DNA from: Bog-473 sp963843365
GTDB taxonomy: Bacteria; Actinomycetota; Acidimicrobiia; Acidimicrobiales; RAAP-2
DNA: 64,000 nucleotides
Direction: 5' to 3'
NCBI GenBank assembly: GCA_963843365.1
Contig: CAWJKG010000002.1
Location: 1,054,001 to 1,118,000, forward strand
Notes under the pieces: model-generated
The model's input: only the letters and a program-made list of their open reading frames with translations
Databases searched by the model: none
Told to the model about the DNA's origin: nothing
In this document: positions 35,112-42,652 of the stretch, piece after piece
Layout of the letters: each line of letters starts with the position of its first letter
Numbering within the stretch: the first letter of the stretch is position 1
Position numbers and translations under genes: made by a program

Positions 35112-35754
35112 CCAACGAGGATCGGCAATACTCGGCGAGGACGCGTGCCGGGATCACCTGGCGCATGAGGCCGATGCGGAGGGCGTCGGGCGACTCGCGG
35201 TCAACGGTGATCAATCGCCGTACGTCATCCCCGTGAACTTCACGGTGGTCGACGGTGCGATTCTCATACGTCTGGGGCCCGGATGGGCCGCCTTTCATCT
35301 CGACGGATCAGCAGTGACCTTCGAGGCTGATCAAGCCAAGGCATCTCAGCACAGTGGCTGGAGTGTCGTGGTCGAAGGATTCGCCCACGTCGTCACATAC
35401 GACGACATCGGACGCCTCGGTGCCAATCTGCCGAACCCAATCGTGACGGTGCCGGGAGTCAGAGTGTTCGAGATTGTCCCGTTCAAGGTGACTGGGCGTG
35501 CCGTCGAGCCCGATCTTCGAGATGAGCCCCGAGGTCTGACGACCGACTCCCCCGATGAAGTGGAGAGCAAGCCCAGTAGCTTACGTCTCACGCCAGAAAG
35601 CGCCCGTGAGTTGGCCGTCACCTTGCAATCGGCCCACTGGGATGTCGATTCGAAGATCGCCGACACGGCCGATCCTGTCGCGCGCGAGACCTTGCTCGAG
35701 CGGCGCCGGTTGCTCGAGGGCCTGGCAACGCAGCTCGCAGGTGCCAGTGCCTGA
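35101..35754 (+). CDS. Pyridoxamine 5'-phosphate oxidase-fold protein
   Basis: The 217-residue protein has a flavin-binding split-barrel domain at about residues 10-130: AEGVGRLAVNGDQSPYVIPV, NFTVVDGAILIRLGPGWAAF, SVVVEGFAHVVTYDD and a VFEIVPFKVTGRAVE end. Proteins of this fold bind FMN, heme or F420, and the M. tuberculosis DosR regulon includes one (Rv0080). A C-terminal helical tail of about 60 residues (SARELAVTLQSAHWDVDSKI) is additional. GTG start with GGGAGG ribosome binding site. It is driven from the tandem boxes at 34855-34890 and translationally coupled to the USP remnant. Confidence 0.8.
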   Translation: MKLDQRGSAILGEDACRDHLAHEADAEGVGRLAVNGDQSPYVIPVNFTVVDGAILIRLGPGWAAFHLDGSAVTFEADQAKASQHSGWSVVVEGFAHVVTYDDIGRLGANLPNPIVTVPGVRVFEIVPFKVTGRAVEPDLRDEPRGLTTDSPDEVESKPSSLRLTPESARELAVTLQSAHWDVDSKIADTADPVARETLLERRRLLEGLATQLAGASA

Positions 35755-35852
35755 GTGCCCTCCGAGGCCGCTCTGAGCCGCTGGGATGCGGACGCCGATG
35801 CGAAACGAACAGTGGCGCGCCTCGTAGGGGACAGAACGCAGAGTTGGTTTGC

Positions 35853-36201
35853 TCAGCGTCTCCACACCCAGTCCGTAATCGATGGATCGTCCTCGCCGTG
35901 CGTTCGCGTATACGCCCGCGCATCCAGTCTGGCGTCTTGCATCTTTTTGGCGGACGTGTGCGGCCCTCTCTCTGAGAGATCTGGCACACGGTCGATGACA
36001 TCCATGACCAAGTGGAAGCCGAGGCTTCCCATGCTTCGGAAGCAACGGCTCATTCAATAGAGGGTTGTCCATGAGGTAGATCTGACCCACTGAGCAGCAG
36101 TTCGCAGCACGCCAATAGGCGTCGGGAGCCTCAAGCTCTTCTTCACTCAGAGCCGGCCAAACCTCGTCCGCCGACTCGACCTCAAGCGCACTTCGTGTCA
36201 A
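35853..36201 (-). pseudogene. Phosphoketolase with internal deletion
   Basis: Just after the stop of the HTH-PNPOx gene, a TTG with a GAGGA site opens a frame encoding EAPDAYWRAANCCSVGQIYL followed by MDNPLLNEPLL, the conserved start of phosphoketolase (Xfp). Within about 20 codons the frame shifts, and the sequence becomes GFHLVMDVIDRVPDLSERG, then DARAYTRTHGEDDPSITDWV, the family's conserved end. About 670 residues of the middle, including the thiamine-diphosphate site, are gone. This is an unambiguous internal-deletion pseudogene. Phosphoketolase would have produced acetyl phosphate from sugar phosphates. Confidence 0.8.
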
Positions 36202-36202
36202 C

Positions 36203-36907
36203 TCAATCCTCGTCGAGCATGGCGTTGTGCACAATGACGCGACCAGTGACGACTTCGGGCGTGATCTTGACGAGCGCGTGACGAGCGCCGCCCGCCCAGG
36301 GCTCAAGATCGAGTGACGAAAGGCGCAAGAGTTCCTCTGGGTCGTCGACGCGACGCGCCCGACCGCTGGCGAGGACGCTCCAGCCCTCACTCATCGTCTC
36401 ATCCACGCGATCGATTTGGAATCCAACCACTGTTTGTTGCTCAAGGTGATCGGCCTTTGCGAGGTCGGTGCTCAGGATGATGTCCCCCTCGGTGAATTCA
36501 AAGTTGACGGGAATGGCCACGGGTCCCCGTTCAGTGGAATAGACGACTCGGCCCACCCCGCCTGCGGCCAGATGGACCCGGCAATGCTCCTCCGTGAGAG
36601 CTTCGAGAGCAGGGTGCCGACCCGCCCTCCCCTGGGCCATGGGCCGCTCGAAGTCCCCCCCTTGGAGCGCGATTGGGCTCGTGTCCAGGGCCAGGGCGAT
36701 GAGATTCAGAGTGCCGGCACTCAGACGGGCATCGGCGCTGCTCTCGAAGTACTTGAGGTAGGTGGGATCGACGCCGACCCGCTGCGCAAGCTCTTCGGTA
36801 CTTATGCCGAGCTCCCGCTGGCGGTGGAGGATCCGTCGGGCCAGATCACCGGGGCTCCGAGGGCCGATGGAAGGTTCTGAGGGGCTGGTGGGAGTCATAG
36901 CATCCAT
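36203..36907 (-). CDS. HTH (XRE) plus pyridoxamine-oxidase-fold protein
   Basis: The 234-residue fusion carries an XRE-type helix-turn-helix (about residues 20-80: LARRILHRQRELGISTEELA and QRVGVDPTYLKYFE). It is followed by a flavin split barrel (about 95-220) with GRVVYSTERGPVAIPVNFEF, DIILSTDLAKADHLEQQTVV and GWSVLASGRARRVDD. Such fusions occur in actinobacteria and may be redox-responsive regulators. A DosR-like box lies only 28 bases before the ATG; the ATG at 36898 is exactly where a leaderless transcript would begin. The downstream phosphoketolase was probably in the same operon before it decayed. Confidence 0.85.
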   Translation of the reverse strand: MDAMTPTSPSEPSIGPRSPGDLARRILHRQRELGISTEELAQRVGVDPTYLKYFESSADARLSAGTLNLIALALDTSPIALQGGDFERPMAQGRAGRHPALEALTEEHCRVHLAAGGVGRVVYSTERGPVAIPVNFEFTEGDIILSTDLAKADHLEQQTVVGFQIDRVDETMSEGWSVLASGRARRVDDPEELLRLSSLDLEPWAGGARHALVKITPEVVTGRVIVHNAMLDED

Positions 36908-36934
36908 TCTGAGGTGGTCCTAGGGCTGCCCATA

Positions 36935-36970
36935 GGGAGGAAGGTCCCGATGGGCGATGACATTGGTCTT
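36935..36970 (-). promoter_or_regulatory. DosR-like tandem boxes for the HTH-PNPOx gene
   Basis: Read toward the gene, the proximal box (36948 to 36935) is GGGACCTTCCTCCC followed by TA. A degenerate distal box (36957-36970, ATGACATTGGTCTT) lies 22 bases further out and keeps the GAC-N4-GTC core. From the proximal box to the ATG at 36898 there are 36 bases. Confidence 0.6.
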
Positions 36971-37046
36971 CGATCATTCGCGGGTGGTCGATCCAGGTTC
37001 CGGGCCGAGACGGGATCCGGCTCAGCCGGCAAGCTCCCTGGTCCCG

Positions 37047-37484
37047 CTAGCGGACTATCACGATGGGGCAGCGGGAGTGATGCGCACAGTAGGTGCCCAC
37101 TGATCCCAACAGCAGCTCGCGAATGCCACTGTGTCCTCGTGAGCCGACGACGAGCAGATCAGCTCCGGCGCTCAACTCGACCAGGGTTGGTCCTGCTTCC
37201 GCTTCGCGCAACGTCGTTTCAACGAGCACATCAGGCGCGACCGCCGCCGCATGTGCAACCGACATATCAGCGATCTCTTGGACCTGCTGTCGCACCTCGG
37301 CGGGCGTCTTGGCGAAGACGTAGCCGAGGGCCATTGGAAACATCCATGCGGTCACGAGCTCGAGCGAAGCTGGTGAACGAACGGCCTCGGCAATGGCCCA
37401 GTCCAGCGCCTTGGCGGATCCATCAGATCCATCGATACCGACAACAATCTTCCGTATTGATGATCGATCCCCGATGTCAGGCAC
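37047..37484 (-). CDS. Universal stress protein
   Basis: A 145-residue USP with IRKIVVGIDGSDGSAKALDW at the start, VETTLREAEAGPTLVELSAG in the centre and the loop GSRGHSGIRELLLGSVGTYC, ending HSRCPIVIVR. All ATP-binding glycines are there. It is transcribed on the minus strand behind a truncated USP copy (37602-37757) and the DosR-like box at 37786, so the remnant and this gene probably share a transcript. Confidence 0.9.
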   Translation of the reverse strand: MPDIGDRSSIRKIVVGIDGSDGSAKALDWAIAEAVRSPASLELVTAWMFPMALGYVFAKTPAEVRQQVQEIADMSVAHAAAVAPDVLVETTLREAEAGPTLVELSAGADLLVVGSRGHSGIRELLLGSVGTYCAHHSRCPIVIVR

Positions 37485-37601
37485 GCGACGACGACCTCCT
37501 TCTGTCTCTAACTCGCTAATGGATCGATGATGGGTTCACTGCATGGTTGGCATGCGGAGGCTCCGGCCGACTTGATGCCCGCAACCCCTCCCTCTAGGCG
37601 C

Positions 37602-37757
37602 TCACGACCCCGAGCAGCGCTCGCGTGGTGCCGCCACGTGGGCGGCAAACTCAAGCGCTCTGACTCCACACTCGGAGCCATCCACGCCGACAACGACCCG
37701 GACATCGCCGTCGGACTCTGTGCGGCATCGGCGCTCGTCCGTATAGCCATGCATCAT
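37602..37757 (-). pseudogene. Second truncated USP, N-terminal part only
   Basis: On the minus strand, a 51-codon frame from ATG 37757 encodes GDVRVVVGVDGSECGVRALE followed by FAAHVAAP, a standard USP N terminus, and then stops. The rest of the domain is missing. It lies 28 bases beyond a DosR-like box, with a TATGAT hexamer overlapping the start. It is the same length as the other USP remnant (34956-35111) but not the same sequence, so the two seem to be independent losses. Confidence 0.55.
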
Positions 37758-37785
37758 ATTGCCTGGTCAGAGGACCCACGAACTA

Positions 37786-37820
37786 GGGACCTAGGTCCTG
37801 GCCCGGTGGAAAGGAGTCCC
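37786..37820 (-). promoter_or_regulatory. DosR-like box for the minus-strand USP genes
   Basis: The box GGGACCTAGGTCCT at 37786-37799 reads, toward the USP genes, AGGACCTAGGTCCC followed by TA. A distal half-site GTCCC (37816-37820, within TGGAAAGGAGTCCC at 37807-37820) lies 21 bases away. It is in a divergent region with the boxes for the plus-strand GNAT gene. Confidence 0.65.
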
Positions 37821-37846
37821 GATCTCGAAGAGCTGCGGTCGGGGGC

Positions 37847-37882
37847 AGGACCAAAGACCCTGGGGCCGCGGACAAAGCTCCC
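37847..37882 (+). promoter_or_regulatory. DosR-like tandem boxes for the second GNAT gene
   Basis: AGGACCAAAGACCC at 37847-37860 and CGGACAAAGCTCCC at 37869-37882, 22 bases apart, with TA after the proximal box. The ATG at 37919 is 36 bases beyond the box, where the transcript itself would be expected to start. Confidence 0.55.
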
Positions 37883-37918
37883 TATTGACCGGCTGACAAT
37901 TCCCGCATTGTCAGGGGT

Positions 37919-38443
37919 ATGGATGCGCTGACGAGAACGCAAGGCCACAGAGTGGACACGATCTCCCTCTGCAATGGCACCTATGCCGTCGTGCGACCTA
38001 TCTCACCTGACGACGGCCCCGCATTGGTGGAGTTCCACCGGCAGCTCTCAGATCGAGTTTGCTCCTTCCGCCACCTGAGCCCGCCTCCGGTCTTCCGAGC
38101 AGACGAGGTCGAGCATCTGATCTGCGTCGACGGCCTGAACAGAGCCGCTCTCGTGGTCGAGGTGAGCGGCGCAATCATTGCCGTTGGACGGTACGACCGA
38201 CTCTGCGACCCGAAGCAGGCAGAGGTAGCCCTCGTCGTCGGCGGCGCGTTCCAACATCAGTACATCGCATCCGAATTGCTGCGCCGGTTGGCGCATCTCG
38301 CCAGAACGGCCGGTGTCTCGCAGTTCGCAGCCGAGGTTCTGTTCGAGGACGCGACCACGCTCTCAGTCTTCCGAGAGGCTGGGTTCGCCCTTACGTCCCG
38401 GCGTCGATCGGACGTCGTGGAGATATCGATGGATATCGCTTAG
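37919..38443 (+). CDS. GNAT acetyltransferase, Pat-like, second copy
   Basis: The 174-residue GNAT protein is a clear paralogue of the one at 28480-29112: AVVRPISPDDGPALVEFHRQ, LICVDGLNRAALVVEVSGAI, ALVVGGAFQHQYIASELLRR and GFALTSRRRSDVVEISMDIA line up with it. The acetyl-CoA loop is weaker (QHQYIASELL rather than QHHGLGSLLL), so activity is less certain. No ribosome binding site precedes the ATG, consistent with leaderless translation. Monocistronic; convergent with the sensor kinase gene. Confidence 0.8.
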   Translation: MDALTRTQGHRVDTISLCNGTYAVVRPISPDDGPALVEFHRQLSDRVCSFRHLSPPPVFRADEVEHLICVDGLNRAALVVEVSGAIIAVGRYDRLCDPKQAEVALVVGGAFQHQYIASELLRRLAHLARTAGVSQFAAEVLFEDATTLSVFREAGFALTSRRRSDVVEISMDIA

Positions 38444-38464
38444 AACTCGAGGGCGCCCGAACGA

Positions 38465-39589
38465 TCAGATCGGTACACGCCAGGTGACCCTGGTTCCGCC
38501 GCCTTCCACCAGCTGCACGCCGAAGGTCCCACCTAACTTCTCGGCACGGGCCTGGAGATTCGTCAACCCCAATCCCCCGCCGTCACTGGGAGGAGCAAAG
38601 CCCACACCGTTGTCAACAACTTCGAGGACAACCTCGTCGCCCACAGTCAGGATCACGAGCACACGAGTCGCCCGAGCATGCTTGCCGACGTTCGAAAGCA
38701 TCTCGCGCAATACCGACAGGAGGTGGTCGGCTGTCTGTTGAGGAATGGCATTGTCGACGGCGCCCTCAAAAGTCAGTTCAGGGCGGACGCCCACGGTGGG
38801 CGCCAGTTCGTCGGCCAGGCTCACCACAGCCTGCCGGAGCCCACCAGGCAAGGAGCTGTCGCCGAGCTCAAAGATCGTCGTGCGGATCTCGGTGATGGTG
38901 GCGTCAAGGTCGTCCACCACCTTGTCGATGCGCTCGCGTACAAGGTCGAGATCGGGAAGGTTGGCGGCACCCTGCAGGGACATGCCGACCGCGAACAGGC
39001 GCTGCACCACCCTGTCGTGAAGGTCACGACCGATCCGTTCTCTGTCGTCGAGGACGGTCATCGTACGAACTCGGTCATGCAAGCGGGTGTTGTCGATCGC
39101 GATGCCTGCGGCGACAGCGAGGGCCTCCGTCAGGGCTTCGTCTTCCTCAGTGAAGTCGTCCGCGCCGACCTTATCCGTGAGATACAGATTGCCGAAGACT
39201 TCACCTCTCGCCCGAATGGGGACTCCGAGAAAGGACTTCATCGGAGGGTGGTTGGCGGGGAATCCGTAGCTGAGTTCGTGCGCGGTGAGTTCGCGTAAGC
39301 GAAGGGGCGCAGGGTCGGTGATCAAGAGCCCGAGGACGCCCCGACCTGTCGGACGAAGCCCTATGGCCCGCTCCTCCGGCTCGCCCAGACCCACGGTGAG
39401 GAACTGGTCGAGACCCGTCCGGGCTTCGTTGAGCACCCCCAGGGCGCCGTAACGGGCATCGACCAAGGTCCGAGCCTCTTCGACCAGATGACGCAGCAAG
39501 CTGGGAAGCTCGATATCAGCCTCGATCATGAGCATGGCGCCCATGAGACGACCGAGCTTCTCAGGATCTTTGACCCGACGGTACGGCAC
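38465..39589 (-). CDS. devS: DosS/DosT-type GAF sensor histidine kinase
   Basis: The 374-residue kinase has one GAF domain (about residues 27-170) and a NarL-partner kinase core: phosphoacceptor His191 in RERIGRDLHDRVVQRLFAVG, then N-box LLSVLREMLSNVGKHA and G-boxes VVDNGVGFAPP and GGGLGLTNLQARAEKLGG. The GAF domain aligns with GAF-A of M. tuberculosis DosS: GFPANHPPMKSFLGVPIRAR places His114 at the heme-ligand position (DosS His149), FGNLYLTDK places Tyr136 at Tyr171, and DARYGALG puts Gly51 where DosS has Glu87 and DosT has Gly85. It lacks the second GAF domain. It faces the response regulator divergently. Predicted to sense oxygen through heme; this needs testing. Confidence 0.88.
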   Translation of the reverse strand: MPYRRVKDPEKLGRLMGAMLMIEADIELPSLLRHLVEEARTLVDARYGALGVLNEARTGLDQFLTVGLGEPEERAIGLRPTGRGVLGLLITDPAPLRLRELTAHELSYGFPANHPPMKSFLGVPIRARGEVFGNLYLTDKVGADDFTEEDEALTEALAVAAGIAIDNTRLHDRVRTMTVLDDRERIGRDLHDRVVQRLFAVGMSLQGAANLPDLDLVRERIDKVVDDLDATITEIRTTIFELGDSSLPGGLRQAVVSLADELAPTVGVRPELTFEGAVDNAIPQQTADHLLSVLREMLSNVGKHARATRVLVILTVGDEVVLEVVDNGVGFAPPSDGGGLGLTNLQARAEKLGGTFGVQLVEGGGTRVTWRVPI

Positions 39590-39681
39590 AGCCCTGATCG
39601 TACTCAGGGCCGATGAGCCAATACAGGGGGCAGGGGCCGAAAAGTGAACGGCAGGGGGTCTGACGCTGGCACAATAGCGGA

Positions 39682-40341
39682 ATGACGATCCGTGTGTTTC
39701 TCCTCGACGACCATGAACTGGTCCGAGAAGGGATCCGGCTGCTCCTCGAGTCCGACGACGAAATCAAGGTCGTTGGCGAGGCGGCCACGGCGGCCGAGGC
39801 GATGGAGCGGATCCCCCTGGCGAAGCCTGACGTGGCCCTGCTCGATGTCCGGCTCGAAGGCGGCAGCGGGATTGAGGTCTGCCGGGACGCTCGGTCGGCA
39901 ATGCCTGATCTCATCTGCTTGATGCTCACCAGCTTCGCCGACGATGAAGCGATCTTCGCCAGTGTCATGGCGGGTGCGGCAGGCTACGTGCTCAAACAGA
40001 TAAAGGCGCGCGACCTGATCAGCGATGTCCATCGTGTCGCGGCCGGGGAGAGCCTGATGGACCCAAGGATTGTGGCGCGGGTCGTCGAGCGGATCTCAAA
40101 TCCGCCGAAGGCCGACCCCGAGGTTCAGACACTCACGCCCCAGGAGCAACGGATCCTCGACCTCATTGCCGAAGGGCAGACCAACAGGCAAATCGCCGAA
40201 TCGATGTTTTTGGCGGAGCACACGGTCAAGAACTACATCACTGGCCTTTTGCGCAAGCTCAAAATGTCGAGCCGTACGGAGGCGGCGATCTACGCCACCA
40301 AACTGAACGTCGCCAAGAACGCCCCAGAAGCCAGTCTCTAG
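39682..40341 (+). CDS. devR: DosR/DevR-type response regulator
   Basis: A 219-residue NarL-family regulator closely matching DosR of M. tuberculosis. The receiver has acidic pocket Asp9/Asp10, phosphorylation site Asp55 (VALLDVRLEGG), LTSF and Lys105 (GYVLKQIKARDL). The DNA-binding domain (about 150-210) has LTPQEQRILDLIAEGQTNRQ, IAESMFLAEHTVKNYITGLL and SSRTEAAIYATKL. DosR contacts its box with Lys179, Lys182 and Asn183; here these are His180, Lys183 and Asn184. The threonines equivalent to Thr198 and Thr205 are kept. It is the probable activator of all the GGGAC-N4-GTCCC promoters in this island. No such box lies in its own 92-base divergent promoter. Confidence 0.92.
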   Translation: MTIRVFLLDDHELVREGIRLLLESDDEIKVVGEAATAAEAMERIPLAKPDVALLDVRLEGGSGIEVCRDARSAMPDLICLMLTSFADDEAIFASVMAGAAGYVLKQIKARDLISDVHRVAAGESLMDPRIVARVVERISNPPKADPEVQTLTPQEQRILDLIAEGQTNRQIAESMFLAEHTVKNYITGLLRKLKMSSRTEAAIYATKLNVAKNAPEASL

Positions 40342-40646
40342 GTGGCCAATCCTGGCCTCGGCGGGGACACGAGATCGATGCCGAGAGCGGTCAGCTCCTG
40401 TTCCAGCTCAACCCGTTCCTGTTTGGGGTTCGTGAATCGTCGGGTCGTGACATCGATGCCATGTGCCGCGCAGACCTTGACCAGCGCCCGGTCATAGGAG
40501 AGTTCCGCCGCCAAGGCGATGACGGCGGTCTCACCGGCTGATTCGATCATTTGCACTCGACATACCTGAGCGAAGTCGATCAGGGCCTGTCCGCTCAGTT
40601 CGTCAACCCAATCGTTCAAGACGCTGGAGAGTATGGCTGCGTACAC
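40338..40646 (-). CDS. Hypothetical protein, convergent with the DosR-like gene
   Basis: A 102-residue soluble protein with GTG start and a GAGG site. Predicted mostly helical with one alternating region (GETAVIALAAELSYDRALVK). Its last four bases overlap the end of the response regulator on the other strand. No family or motif is recognised. Confidence 0.5.
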   Translation of the reverse strand: MYAAILSSVLNDWVDELSGQALIDFAQVCRVQMIESAGETAVIALAAELSYDRALVKVCAAHGIDVTTRRFTNPKQERVELEQELTALGIDLVSPPRPGLAT

Positions 40647-40961
40647 GTCAGGCCTCGTGTCCCACGAGGACGATTTCTGATCGAGCCTGACGCTCGGAGC
40701 GTCGCGATTGACAAGTCACGATAGTCCTAGACGAGAAGATGGAGTGGGGACAGAATCGAACCCTGACACGCAAGAATGTGTCGAATCCCCGGACAATCGC
40801 TGCCTTGATCGCGCGACCTCGTTCATGTGCCAGATCACGGGCCTGGTAAGCGCGGGGCAACTGCCTCTTCGATTGGGACAGATACGGCGTCCGGTGACCA
40901 TGTCCTTGAGGATATGGAAAACGGAGCGGATTCGGTAGGGGCAAATGGTATGGGTGCCTGG
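40647..40961. other. Intergenic stretch upstream of the arc operon
   Basis: No credible gene. The minus strand at about 40750-40765 carries a short sequence resembling a tRNA T-loop (GGGTTCGATTC), but no cloverleaf can be built around it. The operon's first DosR-like box begins at 40962. Confidence 0.4.
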
Positions 40962-40975
40962 GGGACCATCGTCCC
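40962..40975 (+). promoter_or_regulatory. Upstream DosR-like box of the arc operon
   Basis: GGGACCATCGTCCC followed by TA, 184 bases before the arcD start codon and 101 bases before the second arc box. GTATGG just after 41000 is a possible -10. Confidence 0.65.
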
Positions 40976-41040
40976 TATTTCGCAATTCGATGCCATTTCC
41001 GTATGGCGGGCTGCGCGGCCAACTTCCCAAAGTGGCCTTG

Positions 41041-41076
41041 ACCACGAACGTCCCTGCCGTTCAGGACATTGGTCCC
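41041..41076 (+). promoter_or_regulatory. Proximal DosR-like boxes of the arc operon
   Basis: The proximal box AGGACATTGGTCCC at 41063-41076 is followed by TA. A half-site GTCCC in the 14-base frame 41041-41054 lies 22 bases upstream. TATCGA at 41104 is a possible -10. This leaves a normal leader with a GGAG ribosome binding site before arcD. Confidence 0.65.
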
Positions 41077-41159
41077 TAGAGGGATCAGTGCCGCGCGTCG
41101 CAATATCGAAACGACGCCGGTTCGCAGGTGCGACTGCGCGCTATTCCAAAGGAGATCCG

Positions 41160-42614
41160 ATGGCCATCACGAGCGCCCGGCCGCCTGTCAAAGACTCGCC
41201 CCCTGTTGAACCGGGACTGTCGCCCAGAAACCAAAAGAAGGCTCATGCGTTGGGCCTCACCTCCGCAACCGGGCTGGTCATCGGCAGCATTGTCGGCACC
41301 GGAGTCTTCACGATGCCGGCGGTCATCGCTGGAGCAGGGACCATGGGCATCATCGTGCTCGGTGTCATTGCCGTGGGTGCGATGCTGCTCGCGGTCCTGT
41401 TCGGACAACTGACGAAGCGCGTCCCCAACAGTGATGGTGGCCTGTACGCCTACTCGCGGCACGAGTTCGGGGATTTCGCCGGCTATCTGGTCGGCTGGTG
41501 CTATTGGATCCAGGCCTGGGCGGGCAACGCTGCCATTGTCTCGTCCTGGGTCTTCTATGTCGATGCCCTGTTCGGATGGACACATCCGTCGGGAATGCAG
41601 AACTTCGGGATCGCCATGGTGGGTCTGTGGGTGCCGGCAATCGTCAATCTCGTCGGGATCCGCCAAATGGCCTGGTTCCAGAACATCACCGTCGTGTTGA
41701 AATTCCTGCCCCTTCTGTTCGTGGCGATCGTGGGGTGGTTCTTCGTGCAGAAGGCCCACTTCGGAGCGTTCAACGCCTCGGGCGGCAGCCTCTATTCGGG
41801 CATCGGCATCGCCGCCGGTGTGGCACTGTTCTCCTTCATCGGCGTCGAGGCCGCGGCCATGACCGCCAAGCGGGTCAAGAACCCCAGGGTGAACGTGATG
41901 CGTGCGTCGATGATCGGCACCGCGCTGAGCGCTGTTCTCTACGTGCTCGTGACCGCCGTCGTGATGGGACTGGTTGCACACCACACGCTCATCAATACTG
42001 GTTCTCCTTTCGTCAATGCGTTCCAGTCGATCTTCCCCCACGAGGCATGGGCCGGAAAGTTCATCGCCGCCATCGCGGTGATCTCGGGGATCGGGGCCCT
42101 CAACGGTTGGACCCTTATCGTGACTGAGACGTCGAGGGCCATCGCCCAAGACGACCTGTTCCCCCGGCCGTTCGCCTGGACAGACCGCAAGGGCACTGCC
42201 TGGTTCGGCATCGTCGTCGGCACCGCCCTCCCGTCGCTGCTCATGTTCTGGCGCTACAACACGACATCGGGGCTGACAGTGTTCACCTACCTCGTCGACC
42301 TCACTGTCGTGACGGTGGCCATCCCCTACTTCATGTCCGCCATCGCACAGCTGACCTTCCTGGTCTCCCGTCGTCGTCGAGTGAACGGCTGGGCTCTGAC
42401 GCGAGACCTCGGCGTCGCCGGCGCCAGTGTTCTCTTCTCCATGTGGGTGACCTTCGCCTCTGGCTACCAGGTTGTCTACCAGGCGCTCGTCGTGATCTTC
42501 GTCGGCCTGGTCCTGTACGCCTTCTTGAACGCACGTCGTCAGCGTCTGGGCGAGTCCGAGGAGCCGACGGAGCTCTCCGAGCGAACCCTGGGCGAGCCTG
42601 TCGCATCGGTCTGA
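41160..42614 (+). CDS. arcD: APC-family antiporter, probable arginine/ornithine exchanger
   Basis: The 484-residue transporter has about twelve membrane helices and the APC signature in helix 1 (ATGLVIGSIVGTGVFTMPAV), plus GVALFSFIGVEAAAMTAKRV in helix 6. Families with this pattern include arginine/ornithine and arginine/agmatine antiporters. Being first in an arcD-A-B-C operon, it most likely imports arginine in exchange for ornithine. A ribosome binding site AAAGGAGAT lies just before the ATG; the long in-frame upstream extension covers the promoter boxes and is not coding. Confidence 0.85.
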   Translation: MAITSARPPVKDSPPVEPGLSPRNQKKAHALGLTSATGLVIGSIVGTGVFTMPAVIAGAGTMGIIVLGVIAVGAMLLAVLFGQLTKRVPNSDGGLYAYSRHEFGDFAGYLVGWCYWIQAWAGNAAIVSSWVFYVDALFGWTHPSGMQNFGIAMVGLWVPAIVNLVGIRQMAWFQNITVVLKFLPLLFVAIVGWFFVQKAHFGAFNASGGSLYSGIGIAAGVALFSFIGVEAAAMTAKRVKNPRVNVMRASMIGTALSAVLYVLVTAVVMGLVAHHTLINTGSPFVNAFQSIFPHEAWAGKFIAAIAVISGIGALNGWTLIVTETSRAIAQDDLFPRPFAWTDRKGTAWFGIVVGTALPSLLMFWRYNTTSGLTVFTYLVDLTVVTVAIPYFMSAIAQLTFLVSRRRRVNGWALTRDLGVAGASVLFSMWVTFASGYQVVYQALVVIFVGLVLYAFLNARRQRLGESEEPTELSERTLGEPVASV

Positions 42615-42652
42615 TGCGACCACGTCCGACCACCAGAAGGAAAGAGGCCACA

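Noticed and set aside
40743..40775. tRNA-like T-loop sequence on the minus strand
   Set aside because: The flanking bases do not form a proper T-stem, anticodon arm or acceptor stem; at most an old tRNA fragment.
40827..41159. In-frame upstream extension of the arcD-like gene by 111 codons
   Set aside because: It would cover both DosR-like box loci, has no transporter-like sequence, and a good ribosome binding site sits right before the ATG at 41160.
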